NCBI RefSeq assembly: GCF_040807025.1
Contig: NC_090944.1
Coordinates: forward strand, 125,789,738 to 125,853,737
Origin: Struthio camelus
Lineage: Eukaryota > Chordata > Aves > Struthioniformes > Struthionidae
Reading direction: 5' to 3'
DNA length: 64,000 nucleotides
Below are positions 1 to 11,500 of this stretch, in pieces (positions within the stretch are counted from its first letter, which is position 1; every line of letters begins with the position of its first letter). A program made the translations under genes and the position numbers. The notes under the pieces were generated by a model that was given only the letters and a program-made list of their open reading frames with translations, was not told the origin of the DNA and ran no database searches.

Positions 1-1200
1 GCCCTGCTGCTAACCCTAGAATTTAAAAAAGAAAAAAAAATCCTTTTTTGGAAGGAGTTGACTTTGAACCAGGGCACAGAATTTTTTTTTAATGGGGTAG
101 ACTTTAAAACTGAAATTAGTTTTCTGCACAACTTCCTGGTGTGTCTGTTTTTTGTAAACCTGAGTGAACACATTGTGCATCTGAAGAATAGTAAATCACT
201 TTGGTAAAGTGTAGGAATTAATGTTGCACTAATTATGGAAATCACTGCCAGTCCATTTTAGTCTCAGCTGGTGGTTCTTCAGTGCAAACTTTCTGCTTTA
301 ATTTGTAACTTGAGGCAGAAAGCCAGAATGCACATGCAGGTATTTAATAATGTAGCTTTAATTCTCAATTTCATATGGATGGGGCATTTTCCTATATTTT
401 GTGTAGTGGAAAAATGCAGAGGGTTACTTGGCTCATAGATGCAGTAATAGTCCACTGTCCTTGGAGCCCTGCGCCCAAGGGGTGATGATTGCAAATGATG
501 ACTTGTGTAAGTGCTGTCTGCATGGGTAGCACACTTTGTTACTGAAATAAACTGGTTGCTTTGGGTCTGTCTGGTGGGTTCTTGCAGTAAGATTTCCATT
601 GATTAGCTGCAGCATGTGCAGTTCCACAGCAAATGATGTTGCGTTTGGGGGACTTGTTTGAATAATCCGTTTGTACATACATTATACTTTACTTTTCTCA
701 TACCAACCGTGGAGATATTTCTCCTAGAGTGCTTAACTTGTCATCTTGCATTTGGTTCAGCAACACCATACCAGCTTATAGCTAGTTAGTGCTGCTTTAT
801 CCAAAAACACTGTACAATGTTCTGCTCTTGTGTACATACAGTATATAAACCATGAATTTAGAAAGTACCTTGCTTTTAAAGAAAACTGTATTTAATGTAA
901 AAAAAAAAAAAAAAACTTTTAAAAAGGCAGGCACTAATATATTTCTTCCAGTCTTCAGTTTAGATTTTTGTCCACACAAAAATGTTACGACTTTTTCCTC
1001 TAAAAATAACTGTTCTTGGGAGTGGTGTTTGTCGCTTTAAATGGCAGCACTTACTGTCATGTGTTGGATGTTAGAACTTTTGCGTTTCCAGACTTTTTTT
1101 ATTGCCTCTGGCTGTTGATTAGTACAGTACAAGTGCGATTTCAGAATACCTTGAGATAGTATTTAATCCTAATTAAAATACATTTATCTGTAATGCTGTT
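1..1200 (+). other. 3'-UTR-like segment, probably the 3' end of ACBD3
   Basis: This AT-rich stretch has no credible coding frame but many marks of a vertebrate 3' UTR read on the plus strand. It has two exact Pumilio response elements (TGTACATA at 672-679 and 831-838), an AATAAA at 546-551, an A17 run at 899-915, and an ATTAAA at 1172-1177 followed by T/GT-rich sequence suited to cleavage near 1195-1240. The gene name is inference only: in human 1q42.12 ACBD3 lies beyond H3-3A and is convergent with it, so a plus-strand 3' end is expected here. No ACBD3 codons are in the window, so another transcript cannot be excluded. Confidence 0.45.
1172..1177 (+). terminator. Candidate poly(A) signal ATTAAA
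   Basis: ATTAAA is followed within about 60 bases by T-rich and GTGTGTGG-containing sequence, the usual arrangement of a vertebrate cleavage/polyadenylation site. It would end the 3'-UTR-like segment that opens the window. An AATAAA at 546-551 could give a shorter form and one at 1895-1900 a longer one. Confidence 0.4.
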
Positions 1201-1681
1201 GGCTTTTTATTAACTTGGAAACCTTGGCATTGCTGTGTGTGGCTCTTCAACTGTCCATTTGTCATCTTCCCGTTCACTTTCAAAAATCGAGTACTGAGCT
1301 AGCTTTGCAGTTTTAACAGCGTAGTCGTTTGCACCAAAGCCTCCGTCCTGAGCTCACGGTAAGAGGCCGTCTATCAACGCCTAGAGTCCAGCTTGAACAG
1401 CATAATCCTTTTGCTTATAAAGTGATCTCCCATAGCGGAAAGGGAGGAAGGTGGGCAGCCGAGAGCCGTGCGCCTTTTCGGCCTCGGAGAAAGGGGCCTG
1501 CCTCGGCCCCGAGCAGCAGCGGTGTCCGGGGAGCCCGACCCTGAGTGGCCGTGAGGAGGCTCTAGGCTGCTCAGCCGAGTCCTGCTGGCAGCAGCTGTAT
1601 ATCGGGCTCATTTCGTACAGTTTTGTCTGTGTATACTTTTTAAATGGGACCTGCTAATCAGTCATTGACTGATACAGGACT

Positions 1682-1702
1682 TACCCGTTCAGGTAACGGG
1701 TA
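1682..1702. repeat. Perfect 8-bp inverted repeat around CAGGT
   Basis: TACCCGTT, then CAGGT, then AACGGGTA: an exact 8-bp stem with a 5-base centre. The inner 15 bases recur exactly at 11441-11455. Each arm carries a MYB-type core (CCGTT/AACGG), and the centre reads CAGGTA, a ZEB/Grainyhead-type core. A function is not shown. Confidence 0.6.
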
Positions 1703-3225
1703 CTTTAGCCATGGGAATTGTGGCAGCTCATGGTCCAGGCCCCCGGGGCAGCCCTGGGCCCGAAGGGGCAAGAGACAAGCAGGAACGTGCATGTTTTAGA
1801 CCAGAAAGGAAAACCTAGAGGCAACAAGTCAAGTTATGCAAAGGGTCTCTGCCTGTACTTGGCCGAAATCACCCTCTGTTGCCTATCTTGTACTAATAAA
1901 TCACTTGCCCAGAAGCTGGGGTGGATTTTGCATAGTTCAGTTGGTGTGCGGGGTCTCGCTGGCCCCCTCTACCCCCAGGACTATGAGGTTCAGGATCCCA
2001 CCTGGGCGGCAGCAGCAGCAGCAGCCTCTTCCCTCAGGCAAAGCCAAGCGTGTTGAAGGGAGATGCTGGCAGGTGAGTTCAACTTACCGCGTAGTCTAGG
2101 TGTGCTGCCATCTGCTTTCCGAGGCGCTGGCGCCTTCCGTGCGCAGCGAGAGTAATGGCAGCGGCAAGCCCACCTCAGGAGACCTACTTTTACCTCTCTC
2201 GTGCACGTATCCCTTCCCCTTTCTGCGGTTAAAAGCGAAGTGCTGTGCTCCTCGCAGCTCGCTTCAGGCAGCGCTCTTCCGCTAGAGTTTTCTCCAACCC
2301 TTTCTGAAGTGACGCTAGACGACGCGACAGAAACCTCGTGGCTCCCAGCTCTGCCGCTCCTTCGAGGAAAAGTAGCTAAGCTGAGGGACAAACTGGGCAC
2401 GCAAAGCCAGGCGCTAGAGAGGGCAAGCGTGCGCGCGAGCGCCGCTGGGGCGGCCGGGTGGGCACTGCCCGTGCTGCCTGCTCCTGCTCGACCCCGTTGC
2501 ACGCGGGACAGCTGCAGTGAGCTTTTCCTGATTCTGCTGCCGGACGAGGAGCAGCTGTGTCACCGAAACAGCTTTGGGGCTGCGGGGTGATATTCTCCTT
2601 GCCCGATTTGCCTGTCCTCCCCCACCCCTTTCTGCCTCACACCGTGCTTTGTACATCAGCCCTTGAAGGTGTGATTTAGCGCCGTCGCGCGGAGCCCTGG
2701 AGGCAGCTGTGGCGCCGAGGGCCAGCAGCTGCCTGCTGGCAAGGGTGGTCCAAGGGCCGGTGTAGCCCTTTAACCCCGTCCTGCTTATGCAGTGGCTCTG
2801 GGCGTTACTTATGAGTGGGCCGTGTGGGTCTGTTGAAGCGCAAAGTAGCCCTCCACCACGCGCGTCCCTAAACTCGGCAAACCGCTCGCTGCAGTTGTTG
2901 GCCTTATTGCTCTGAAAATAGCGAGGTGCCAGCTGCTCTCCGAGAGCCCGAGGCCGAGCTCCTCCGCGCAGGGGGCCCTGCCATCCCCGTCCTGCCCCGA
3001 CTGCAAGGGGCGCGGGGAGGAGCCCCCGCAGCGCCTCCTGGAAGGACGCCCCCGGCCGCCGGGTAGGAGCCCCGCAGCGCCGGCGCTTCCTCAAGCTCGC
3101 GGGCACCGCGCGGCTCCAAGCGACCCGCTGGGGCCGGCGTTGGGCTAAAAGGCACGGCCCTCCTGGCAGGATGAAAACTGTATCGGTCCCGCCTGCAACC
3201 TGCTGCTTCTCAGCTATTTCTGCTT

Positions 3226-3260
3226 TAAAATAAATAAATAAATAAATAAATAGAAATAAA
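3226..3260. repeat. (TAAA)n microsatellite
   Basis: About six tandem AAAT/TAAA units followed by a degenerate unit, inside the GC-rich tract. A second (AAAT)n run is at 3432-3456. Confidence 0.9.
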
Positions 3261-4186
3261 GTCTAATTAACGCACGCAGCTCCTGCTGTTTGTTTGTTTG
3301 CGGCCGGCCGCCCGTGGAAAGCCTGTCGAAGGCGAGCGTGGGTCACCGCGAGCGGCGAGTTGGTTGGAGACGGTATGGTAGACCATTTAGGCGAGTGGTA
3401 TTGCACCTGCAAAAGTGCTGGTTTGCTTTCTTAAAAAAATAAATAAATAAATAAAGCAAAGCAGAAGGAATGAGGTTGGCCGGGGGGGGGGGGCACCCTC
3501 TGCATGTGGGGTGTGACCCAGCGCTGCCCGCCGGCGCAGGGGAAAAGGGTGTTGTGGGCTATTTCGTTTGTTTGTTTTTAGGGCGCCCAGCTCAACTATT
3601 TTTTCCCCCTCAGCTGGAGCGACGAACACCCCCTCTTTTTTTTTTTTTTTTTTTGGCTCTAGAGCCTTGCTGAGACATTTGTCCTGTGCAAAGGCTCCCT
3701 GCAGGAGGCTTTCACTTGGCGCGGCCAGCAGATGATAGGTGGAAATGCAGTTCTGAAAAAAATGATAATAATACATTAATAAGCCAGCAAGGAAGCGGGT
3801 TCATGTGCAGCAGCGGACCCCCCCCCCCCATTTGCAGACACCCCCCCCAGCCGCCCCAGCTGGGGCCGCGGGTGCAGGGTTGGGATTTGTGACCCACACG
3901 CTTCAGGGCGACGTGGGGCACAGGGCGCGCGCACGGCAGCGGCCCCGGCCCCCGCCGGCCGCCAGCGCAAAGCCCAGAGCCGGTCGCGTCCCTCCTTCGC
4001 CTCCAGCAGCGCGAAGCAACTGCTCCTGGAGGGGCTGCTGCTCCTCAGCCCGGGGCCGGGGGGGGGGGGGAACCTGCTGCAGGAGCTCCGAAACAACGTC
4101 AGCACAGCGCTAAGAAGCAGTCGGGGACGGCTCCTGCCCTTGACGGTGGTAGCTCTTGATGCAGCGCATCGAAACATCCTGCTAAA

Positions 4187-4245
4187 GGGAAAGAAAAAAA
4201 AAAAAAAAAAAGAAAGAAAAAGGAAGGAAAAAAAAAAAAAAAAAA
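4187..4245. repeat. A-rich low-complexity tract
   Basis: Two long A runs (about 19 each) separated by GAAAGAAAAAGGAAGG-type purine sequence. Nothing next to it suggests a retrotransposon body, so it is called simple low-complexity DNA. Confidence 0.85.
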
Positions 4246-4932
4246 CGCAACCCTAAAATATTATTGTTAAGGCCTTTTTTTGTTTTTTTGTTTTTTTTGT
4301 TTTTTGCAATGGGCCAAGGAAACCGGAAGAGCTGCAGCTGTAGCACAAAGGCCGCGTTTCACTTTATACAGCAGCGCCCTGCTGTCCCCTGGCAGGGAAA
4401 AAGTTGGGGTTTTTTTGTTATTGTTTTTTGTTGGTGGTTTTCTTTTTTTTTTTTCTTTCTGGTTTGGTGTGGTTTCCTTCTGCCCATTTCCTCGCACGCG
4501 GTGCCTGCAGCCCCAGGCTGGTCGTGATCAGAAAACGTCAGCCACAGCCGCCTGTTTGTGGCTACGGCCCCGCTGTGTTGCGCCTGGGCCCTGGGGGGGG
4601 CCGGGGGGGGGGCCAAAAGCTACTTTAAACCTATTTTTTATTTTTTCCCCTTCTTTCCCCTCTTCTTCTTCTTTTTATTCACCCCCCCCCCCCAGGCATT
4701 GATTTGTCAGGCCCGTGACCCAACTGTGACGAAACCGCAGGGATGTGTCTGGTGGAGCAACAGCACAAAAAAAAACAAAACAAAACAAAAAAAACCCACC
4801 CTAAACTAGCCACTGTAATGCTTCTTTCTGCTGGGCTCAGCTCACGCCGGAGCTGTAGCTGCTCCGCTGCGCGCTCGTCCACGGAGAGATGCTTTCCTCA
4901 GCCCTGTGTGCATTTCTGCATCAAAGCTGGCA

Positions 4933-4999
4933 GCGCGGGGACCCGGCTGCACCCCACGGCGCGGGGACCCGGCTGCATCACGGGACCCGGCTGCGTCCC
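4933..4999. repeat. Short tandem duplication, about three copies
   Basis: The phrase GGGACCCGGCTGC occurs three times in 60 bases (GCGCGGGGACCCGGCTGCAC, GCGCGGGGACCCGGCTGCAT, ACGGGACCCGGCTGCGT), a small GC-rich minisatellite. Confidence 0.8.
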
Positions 5000-6924
5000 A
5001 CCAGGTCCTGGGCAGCAGAGCAGCTGCCCAGCTCAGCGCTCTGCTCCGAGTGCTTTTCACAAACCAACGGCATCGCCCTTGCCTGGCCAACACCTTCCCA
5101 CGTCAGCCTTCGCGTCAGCGCAAGCGCTCCAAACAGGAGGGGGGGTTCGCAGTGTGCGGGATCGGGAAAGGCCCAGGGGAAGCCAAATGGCAAAGGAAGG
5201 AGATTACGGGGCTGGGGAGATGACAGGCGCTGCCGCAACCCGCTACCTTCGCAAGTCAGGCCGAGCCCCGGGCGAGCAGACACGGGTGGAGGCAAACGAA
5301 AGGTCACTTGCTCACCCCCAAAACACGGCCCTTGTAGATACTCAAGCGCTGCTACATGAGGGGTGGGGAAGGAGAGAGGTGGCAAAGCGTCTTCACCTCG
5401 GCCCCGATCCCACATGAAAGACTCGGACCAGCCAACTAGCGTTTCCTTGGATTTGTTTCGGACACACCAAGCAGAAACCTCCGCCTCGGACCTTTCTGCT
5501 GTCATTTCTGAGACAGGCTCAGGAGGAGGAAGGGATCCAGGTTTCACCGCGCTGGGCAGCTTTGGCAAGTCGTCCCCGCCGAGCCGACACCTGCAGCTTC
5601 TGCCACCCTACCCGAAATCACCTGTCCTGGGCCTTCATCTCCTCCTCTTCGGCCCCAGCTGCCGGTTTCTCCAGGTGAGCAACCGAACCTACGCCGTGAT
5701 CAAGCTGCCGTCATGGTCTCACCCACGAGGTGCTGGGCCTCGCGGTCCCCTTACCGGAGGCAGCCCTCCACCGGGCTGGCCAGAAGGACGAGCTCGTCCG
5801 AAAACCGCCCCCCAGCTCTCGGGTTTCGGCAGTCGGCCGGGAAACGCGGCTGCGCGCTACGAAATCACTTCGTTCGGTGCACAAGGGCCCCGTTGTCTCT
5901 CTCAGCTGCGTCCCCGCCCTGGGCAGATTTCCTCCCACTTGAGTCCTCCCCCCCCCCCCAATTCCTTTTTGTCTTATTGCCAGAAGAGCAGAGGACCGCC
6001 AACACGGCCCCCGTGCCCGCAACGCCGCCGACCTAACCGCCTCCCTCAAGCACACTGCTCCCGGACGGACTGCATCATCCGTACGAGCAGGTTTAGTTAG
6101 CAGAGTAGTTGACAAAGAGGCACTTTTTTTTTTTTTCCTTTTCTTTTCTTTCTCAACCCCTAAAGATGTTTATTCTTTCCCCAAAGCAGAGATCCAGGAA
6201 CAGCCCGACTTTGCGAGGGCCGCTACCCTCCTCGCCGGGGTCTGAATTCAGCGCCCTACGCGCAGCGACGCTACGTGCCCGTACGTACAGTCACGCCGGC
6301 GGCAAGACCCCCGTCGAGCGTGCCACGTCTCGCCCTCCAGTATCTGCTAAACACCCTGGAGAAGAGAAACCTTTTCGGTTAGGGCGGGAGGCTGAAGCAT
6401 TTACCCAAAAGCCTCCCAGCTGAAGGCCACCTGAAGGCTGTTCCCCTTAACTAGAGGGCGCTTACACACGGGCTGGCTCTGCCTTTGTGCCTAGGAATCC
6501 CTGTTACATCCACGGAGCTTATTAAATCCCTCTGCCCACGGCACGCCTTCCCCCCGCCGCCGTCGGTGCGCGAGGGCAAAGCTGCCGCCATGAGCGCGAA
6601 AGGCACCCACGAGCCGAGCTTGCTCAGCTCGTTCCTGCGGTTGTAGCCCTGTCGCAGAGATGGCGCGTAGCCTTGGCGCGCGATGGTGACGACAGCTAAC
6701 AACAAGCCCATCACCCAGGGCAGCTAGGAAGAAAACCAAGCTCCTCCTGTGAGAAATAAACAGAAAGCAGAACGGCGCTGAGGAGGGTCCAACCGGTCAG
6801 CCGAGGTGGGACAGAGCCAGATGACCCCCCAAGCGTCCAGCATATTCCTGCGCTGGCGTTTCTTTGCTGGCTCGAACGCAGCCTTGCAGCCCCTTTCCTC
6901 GCGCACGCTCAGCCGTCCGGGCAG

Positions 6925-6962
6925 GCGTCCTTCCTGCCGGGCAGGTGTCCTTCCTGCCGCGC
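6925..6962. repeat. 20-bp tandem duplication
   Basis: GGCAGG(C/T)GTCCTTCCTGCCG occurs twice head-to-tail with one C/T difference, and a third CCTGCCG-CGCAG partial follows. It is a local slippage duplication in GC-rich DNA. Confidence 0.75.
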
Positions 6963-8399
6963 AGCCAGCGTCTCAAGAGCAGCTGCGGAGGCTAACTCGG
7001 CAGGCTGCTGTTGCAGAGCCGGGCGGCCCGCACAGGCGTTAGCGGCTGTTAAGGAGGAGAGAAAAATCATCCTCTTCCTTTGCCTTCCCCCTCTTTTCCT
7101 GCCGGCCAGAAACGGGAGCTAGGCCCTAAACAGCTGCTTAACTCATCAGTCAAGCAGGGGCACGCGCCTCTTGTTGTCCAGAGCAGAGCCAGCCCAGAGC
7201 CACCGTCAAGGAAAGTCTCCTTTTGATACACGCCCCAGAGGGCTGCACGTGGCTCTGGCTTCACCGGCTGAGCGGCAGGCAAGGGGGGAGCAGCAGTAAG
7301 GAATATGGAGAAGCAGGGCATTACTCGGCGGCCCCAAAATAACCGAAAGCCTTCTGCAGCGTTTGTCCTCCGGTCGCGTCCCCGGAGGCAGGGGGCCGGC
7401 TGCCCCACTGGTGGAACGACACCGAACTGGAGCTGGAGCCGCCCCACGGCAGGAGACGGGGAGTTTAGATCCTGCCTTCCAAACGCGCCGCCCGACACCG
7501 CGGCGGTGAGAGGAGGTTCACAGATCGCCGCGAAGAGGCGGTAACACGCGGCCTAAGAGCGCTGCTTTCATTTAGCAACGTGCGATGATAAATAGACGGT
7601 ACGGGGTTCATTGCATGCTAATTTCCCAGGAGGATCAATTAGCTGTAGTTAAAAAAATATATTTTTAATGCAATAATCTTGAATGAGCGCTGGCTGATTG
7701 CAGAGTCCCAAAGCGGAGCCAAAACCCTCAGCCGAAGATATCGCTGCTTCTCATTTAAAAATCCATTTCATCTGCTGACATCAGCAATCCGCAGCCACTT
7801 GCCCACCAGGGACACAGGACCCTGCTGTTGACCCCAAGGACAGGTCTAAGAGCCAAAGGAGCACTATGGTATTTTGGTAAATAAAAATATGCTATTTAGC
7901 TGCCTTTAAATAAGGTGTTTCCTGCTGTTCGAATCCATTCAGAAAGGTAAGTAATGATGTTATTAAAAGCTACCCTAATATTTAAAGCAGCAGGGAATTC
8001 AGTGATGTTGCTTAAAGCAGATTTCCGTCAGTAGGTCGTACTTCACATTGCACTAAGACCGTCTTAGGAACCACAGTTTCTTCTGGCTCCCTCAACCTTT
8101 GTGATAAAGGCAAGTAACGTGGCGAAGCAAAACTAACTGGGCAGCCAGAGAGCAGCGCTGATTTCAGGCGCTGGATTCAGAGCGGGTATGCGAAGGCCAC
8201 GCTCCTGCCTCAGATGTCCAAGCGAGACCTCCCGCTCATTCCTACCAAAACTCCTGCTTTGCAAACAGCGGCACATCTGTTCCAGCTTTTACAGGACATC
8301 TAATAAAGGGCAGGATAAGTTTCGTGTATCAGCTGGTGGTTCTTTGGTGTGCTTCACCAACGGGCAGTAGCAATCTTCTCAGCACCACTGCAAAGGAGA

Positions 8400-8520
8400 A
8401 GCATCAGCCTCATTTTTAGATGAGAAAAGGGAAGCGCAGAAGGGATGCAACTTGCCCAAGTCTACCGAGAAAGTCATTGTCAAGGGCAAGATAAGGAAGG
8501 GGAGCCCTGCTCCTGGACTC
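8400..8520 (+). repeat. MIR/CORE-type SINE relic
   Basis: The sequence from AGCCTCATTTTTAGATGAGA through GGGATGCAACTTGCCCAAGT to a GGAGCCCTGCTCCTGGACTC-like end follows the well-known MIR layout (CCTCATTTTACAGATGAGGAAACTGAGGC, then AACTTGCCCAAGGTCACAC). It is diverged and truncated, as expected of amniote-wide MIR copies in birds. Judged by eye, not by RepeatMasker. Confidence 0.7.
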
Positions 8521-11500
8521 ACGGGGCAAGTTCAGGTGTCTCTACCCTGGGCTGACCACACGTCAAAACAGCTCTCCCACACCGTTTTCACGCTGTGCTT
8601 TTCTGCCGTTTTGCCACACTTGCTCCACCCTGTGGTTCGTTATATTTGGTTCCGTTTGTACTTGATACAAAAACCTTTCCAAAAGGTTCCTTATCAATCT
8701 GCGGAGCACCAAACAATTGTGGCATTGTGTGAGTACTAATAGCTAAACTTTTTTTTTTTTTTCTTCCTGCCTTTACCCCCGGAGAAGCAGCTCAGCATCT
8801 TACTAAGCTTTACTCCGGAGCTGAGATTTGGCACCTTGGTCCAGCAGCTTCAGCACCCATGGGATCTAGTGATGGGTGCCATACGAGTCTTTCACAATAC
8901 TGATATCAAAGCAGCAGCATCTCAGAAGCAACATATCATAATTAAACCAACTGGAGAAGTGTTCAGTGCCAGGCTACATCCTGAGGATGACAGGAGTACC
9001 ACGGTGCTAAATAAAGGCAGTTCCACACGATGCCAAACAGCTTACTGCGTACCTTGCCTGCTCGCTGTTTTCCTTCCTAAAAGCAAGCTCCAGACTTTGT
9101 CCAACCTCCCTGCTGTCTGGCAGAGCCAGCATAAGCTGCTCTCAGGAAGAAGGGCAAGCAGCATGGATGCGGCAGGGAGAGAAGCATAAGGAAAGTTAGT
9201 GATGAAATGCTGATGCAAAACAGGATTTCAGGGCTCAGGAATCACAAACGCAGCCTGCACCGTCCATCCCACAGCGATGTCCCGGTACCTCTGTCCTGTC
9301 ACGTTCGTCAGTGGCATTTTGACGCAGCACAAGCTGAGAGCAGGCTTGCGGTCGTTGCACGGGTGAGGTGCCCGCCAGGCCGCTGCCTCCACCCGCTGGC
9401 CAGAGGGACAGTTACAAAGCTGCTCCAGGAGGGTGCTGGGCTTCGGCGCACACACGCTTACTGCCAGTCACGCTCCTGCCACATTCGCGCCACGGGTGAA
9501 CTTTGGAGGTGTCCTGCCTTGTCAGCCCCCATGGGCTTGCTGCGTCCTGCTCACCGAAGCGGCGCTCCGCAAATCCGCACAGGAGGATTAGCCGTACCTC
9601 TTGCCACGACCGCTTAGTCGTGGAGCAAAACGCAACAGCGACAAGCAGCCAGCAAGGCAGCAAAGGTGGTGCAGGAAGACCTTCAACTGCAATTCCCCAC
9701 AACTACAAGCATCAAGGGCAATTTACAGGTTTCACTGGTACCAGCTTAGCACCTATCAGCCAGGGTGACTGTGGACCAGGTTCTTCTGCTGGTCAAGTAT
9801 TGGGAAGGTCATTTTAATCTTGTGTTACGCTTTTCTGGAAACCCCAAACATATAATCATTTTTCATGCAACAGGGCTAACAGGGCTAACTTTCTTTTCTT
9901 TCTTTCTCTGCACCAGCTTCCTCTCACGTGTCTTGGGCACCGACGTAGATTCAGAGGGAGAAATGACATCTACCTGAACAAATTCCAGCCTAGGGGTGGA
10001 CATCCGTATTCCTCAAGCTGGAGGAAGAGAGCACAAGTAGTTCTCCTAGTCCCAGGCTGGATCCATCTTCATTCGTCTGGTAGTAAAAAAAAAAACACTC
10101 AAGAAAATCTCTGCTGGAACTAGGAGTTACTGCCTCTTTGCACAAGAGTTTTTTTCTGTCAAAAAGAAAAACACAGAAGGCTCCTGAAATGGGACGTTTG
10201 CTCTGTCCCTGGCTTCGCTGTACCCCATCCCTCGCCTCATTTCTGCACAGTCTTTGTAAACTGGCACCTGAGGCACATATCTTGACTCTGAGGTGGTGGT
10301 AAAATATATGCTCAAATCTCAATATGACAGTAGCCTGGTGGGCTATTAGAGAAACTAAACGAGCTCTTTAGTATCTGATGAAAGATACCTGAGAAAGAGG
10401 TCATCACAGGGACCGTGTTGTGCCTGCCCCAGAACTGCAAACCCAGCTCTCTCAAGCAGGTGAGGAGGGGCCAGAAAAAGGGCAGAACAGAAAGTAAGAG
10501 CGTGCACACGCTCAAGAGGCAGAGAAATCATAATTCCCCGCTCCGCAGCGTGTCACACCTGTTAAAAAAAGGGCCTGGGTTAGCCCTTGGTGGTTGTAGC
10601 CTAGGCAATAACAATAAGCTTGAAAGCCTTGTTAGCGCTGTTGTTTTTCACAGCTATACTTATGTTAAAAAAAAAAAAAAAGGCCTTTTTTAAGGGCAGA
10701 AAAAGTAAAGGGAAGAGGCAATAATAACAAGTAAATCTAAGGCAACCTACCCTCACCTGCCCTCCAGATTGGGGGGGGGGGTGGTGGGGGAGTTATATGT
10801 ATATAAAAGCATCTGTCCAACCTCACACTGGAATCCCGCGGCGGGGGTGGAAATCAAGTACTACGGCAAAGTGATGTTGCTAGCTGCAGAGGAAACGGCC
10901 TTGGCCACAGAAGTTGCTGCAGCAGGAGTGGTGGTGGTGGTGGTAACCCGCTGAAGTAAGGCGTATCTCGCCTGCCACATGAAAGGCCAAGGACTAGCTG
11001 GATTTGCCGGCAGCAGGAGAGGGAGACAAGGAAGCCTGCGCACGAGGAAAGATGAACAGCTGCTCATTTCAGATAGGGCACGCAGCCGTATTTCTGCTTT
11101 ACGGTGGAAACGGGGCAGAAAGGCTAAAGATGTGGCAAAGAGGGAGGCAGGGTGACTGCACGGGTGAGTAGCAGGGGAGGGAAGAAGCCTTCTAGCAAGA
11201 AGGTAATTGCACCTAGCTTGCTTATTTGGGGCAAGAGAGAGCGCACAAGTCACGGCGACAGGACAGTTTGCCTGACCCAAGCTTCCCTGGATTGGGGGAC
11301 GACAAGCTTGCTGCTTTCTATCCAGAGACGGCGTTCCTCCCCAGCACAGCAGCTGGGCAGGAAGGGCGCAGCAGCTTTGGGAAGCAGGGGGGCAAGGTCA
11401 ACGACTCTCTCCTGTTAGAGACATTTTAAAGGATGTCCTGCCGTTCAGGTAACGGAGACCAGGGGGACAGTCAAACGCAGCACCACAAGCAGCCAGCGGG

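Larger units (their letters stand above)
1300..7550. other. Long GC- and CpG-rich tract, no gene recognised
   Basis: About 6 kb of GC-rich sequence with dense CpG, interrupted by homopolymers and simple repeats. Many open frames of 60-245 codons exist in all six frames, overlap each other, and show no domain I recognise; they are what GC-rich DNA gives by chance. I looked for a homeobox because MIXL1 lies beyond ACBD3 in mammals, and saw none. The tract may hold a CpG-island promoter or unannotated non-coding exons, but I cannot place a start site. It contains small tandem duplications (4933-4999 and 6925-6962). Confidence 0.5.

Noticed and set aside
899-915. A17 run as a processed-pseudogene tail
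   Set aside because: No upstream cDNA-like homology and no target-site duplication; it sits in 3'-UTR-like sequence.
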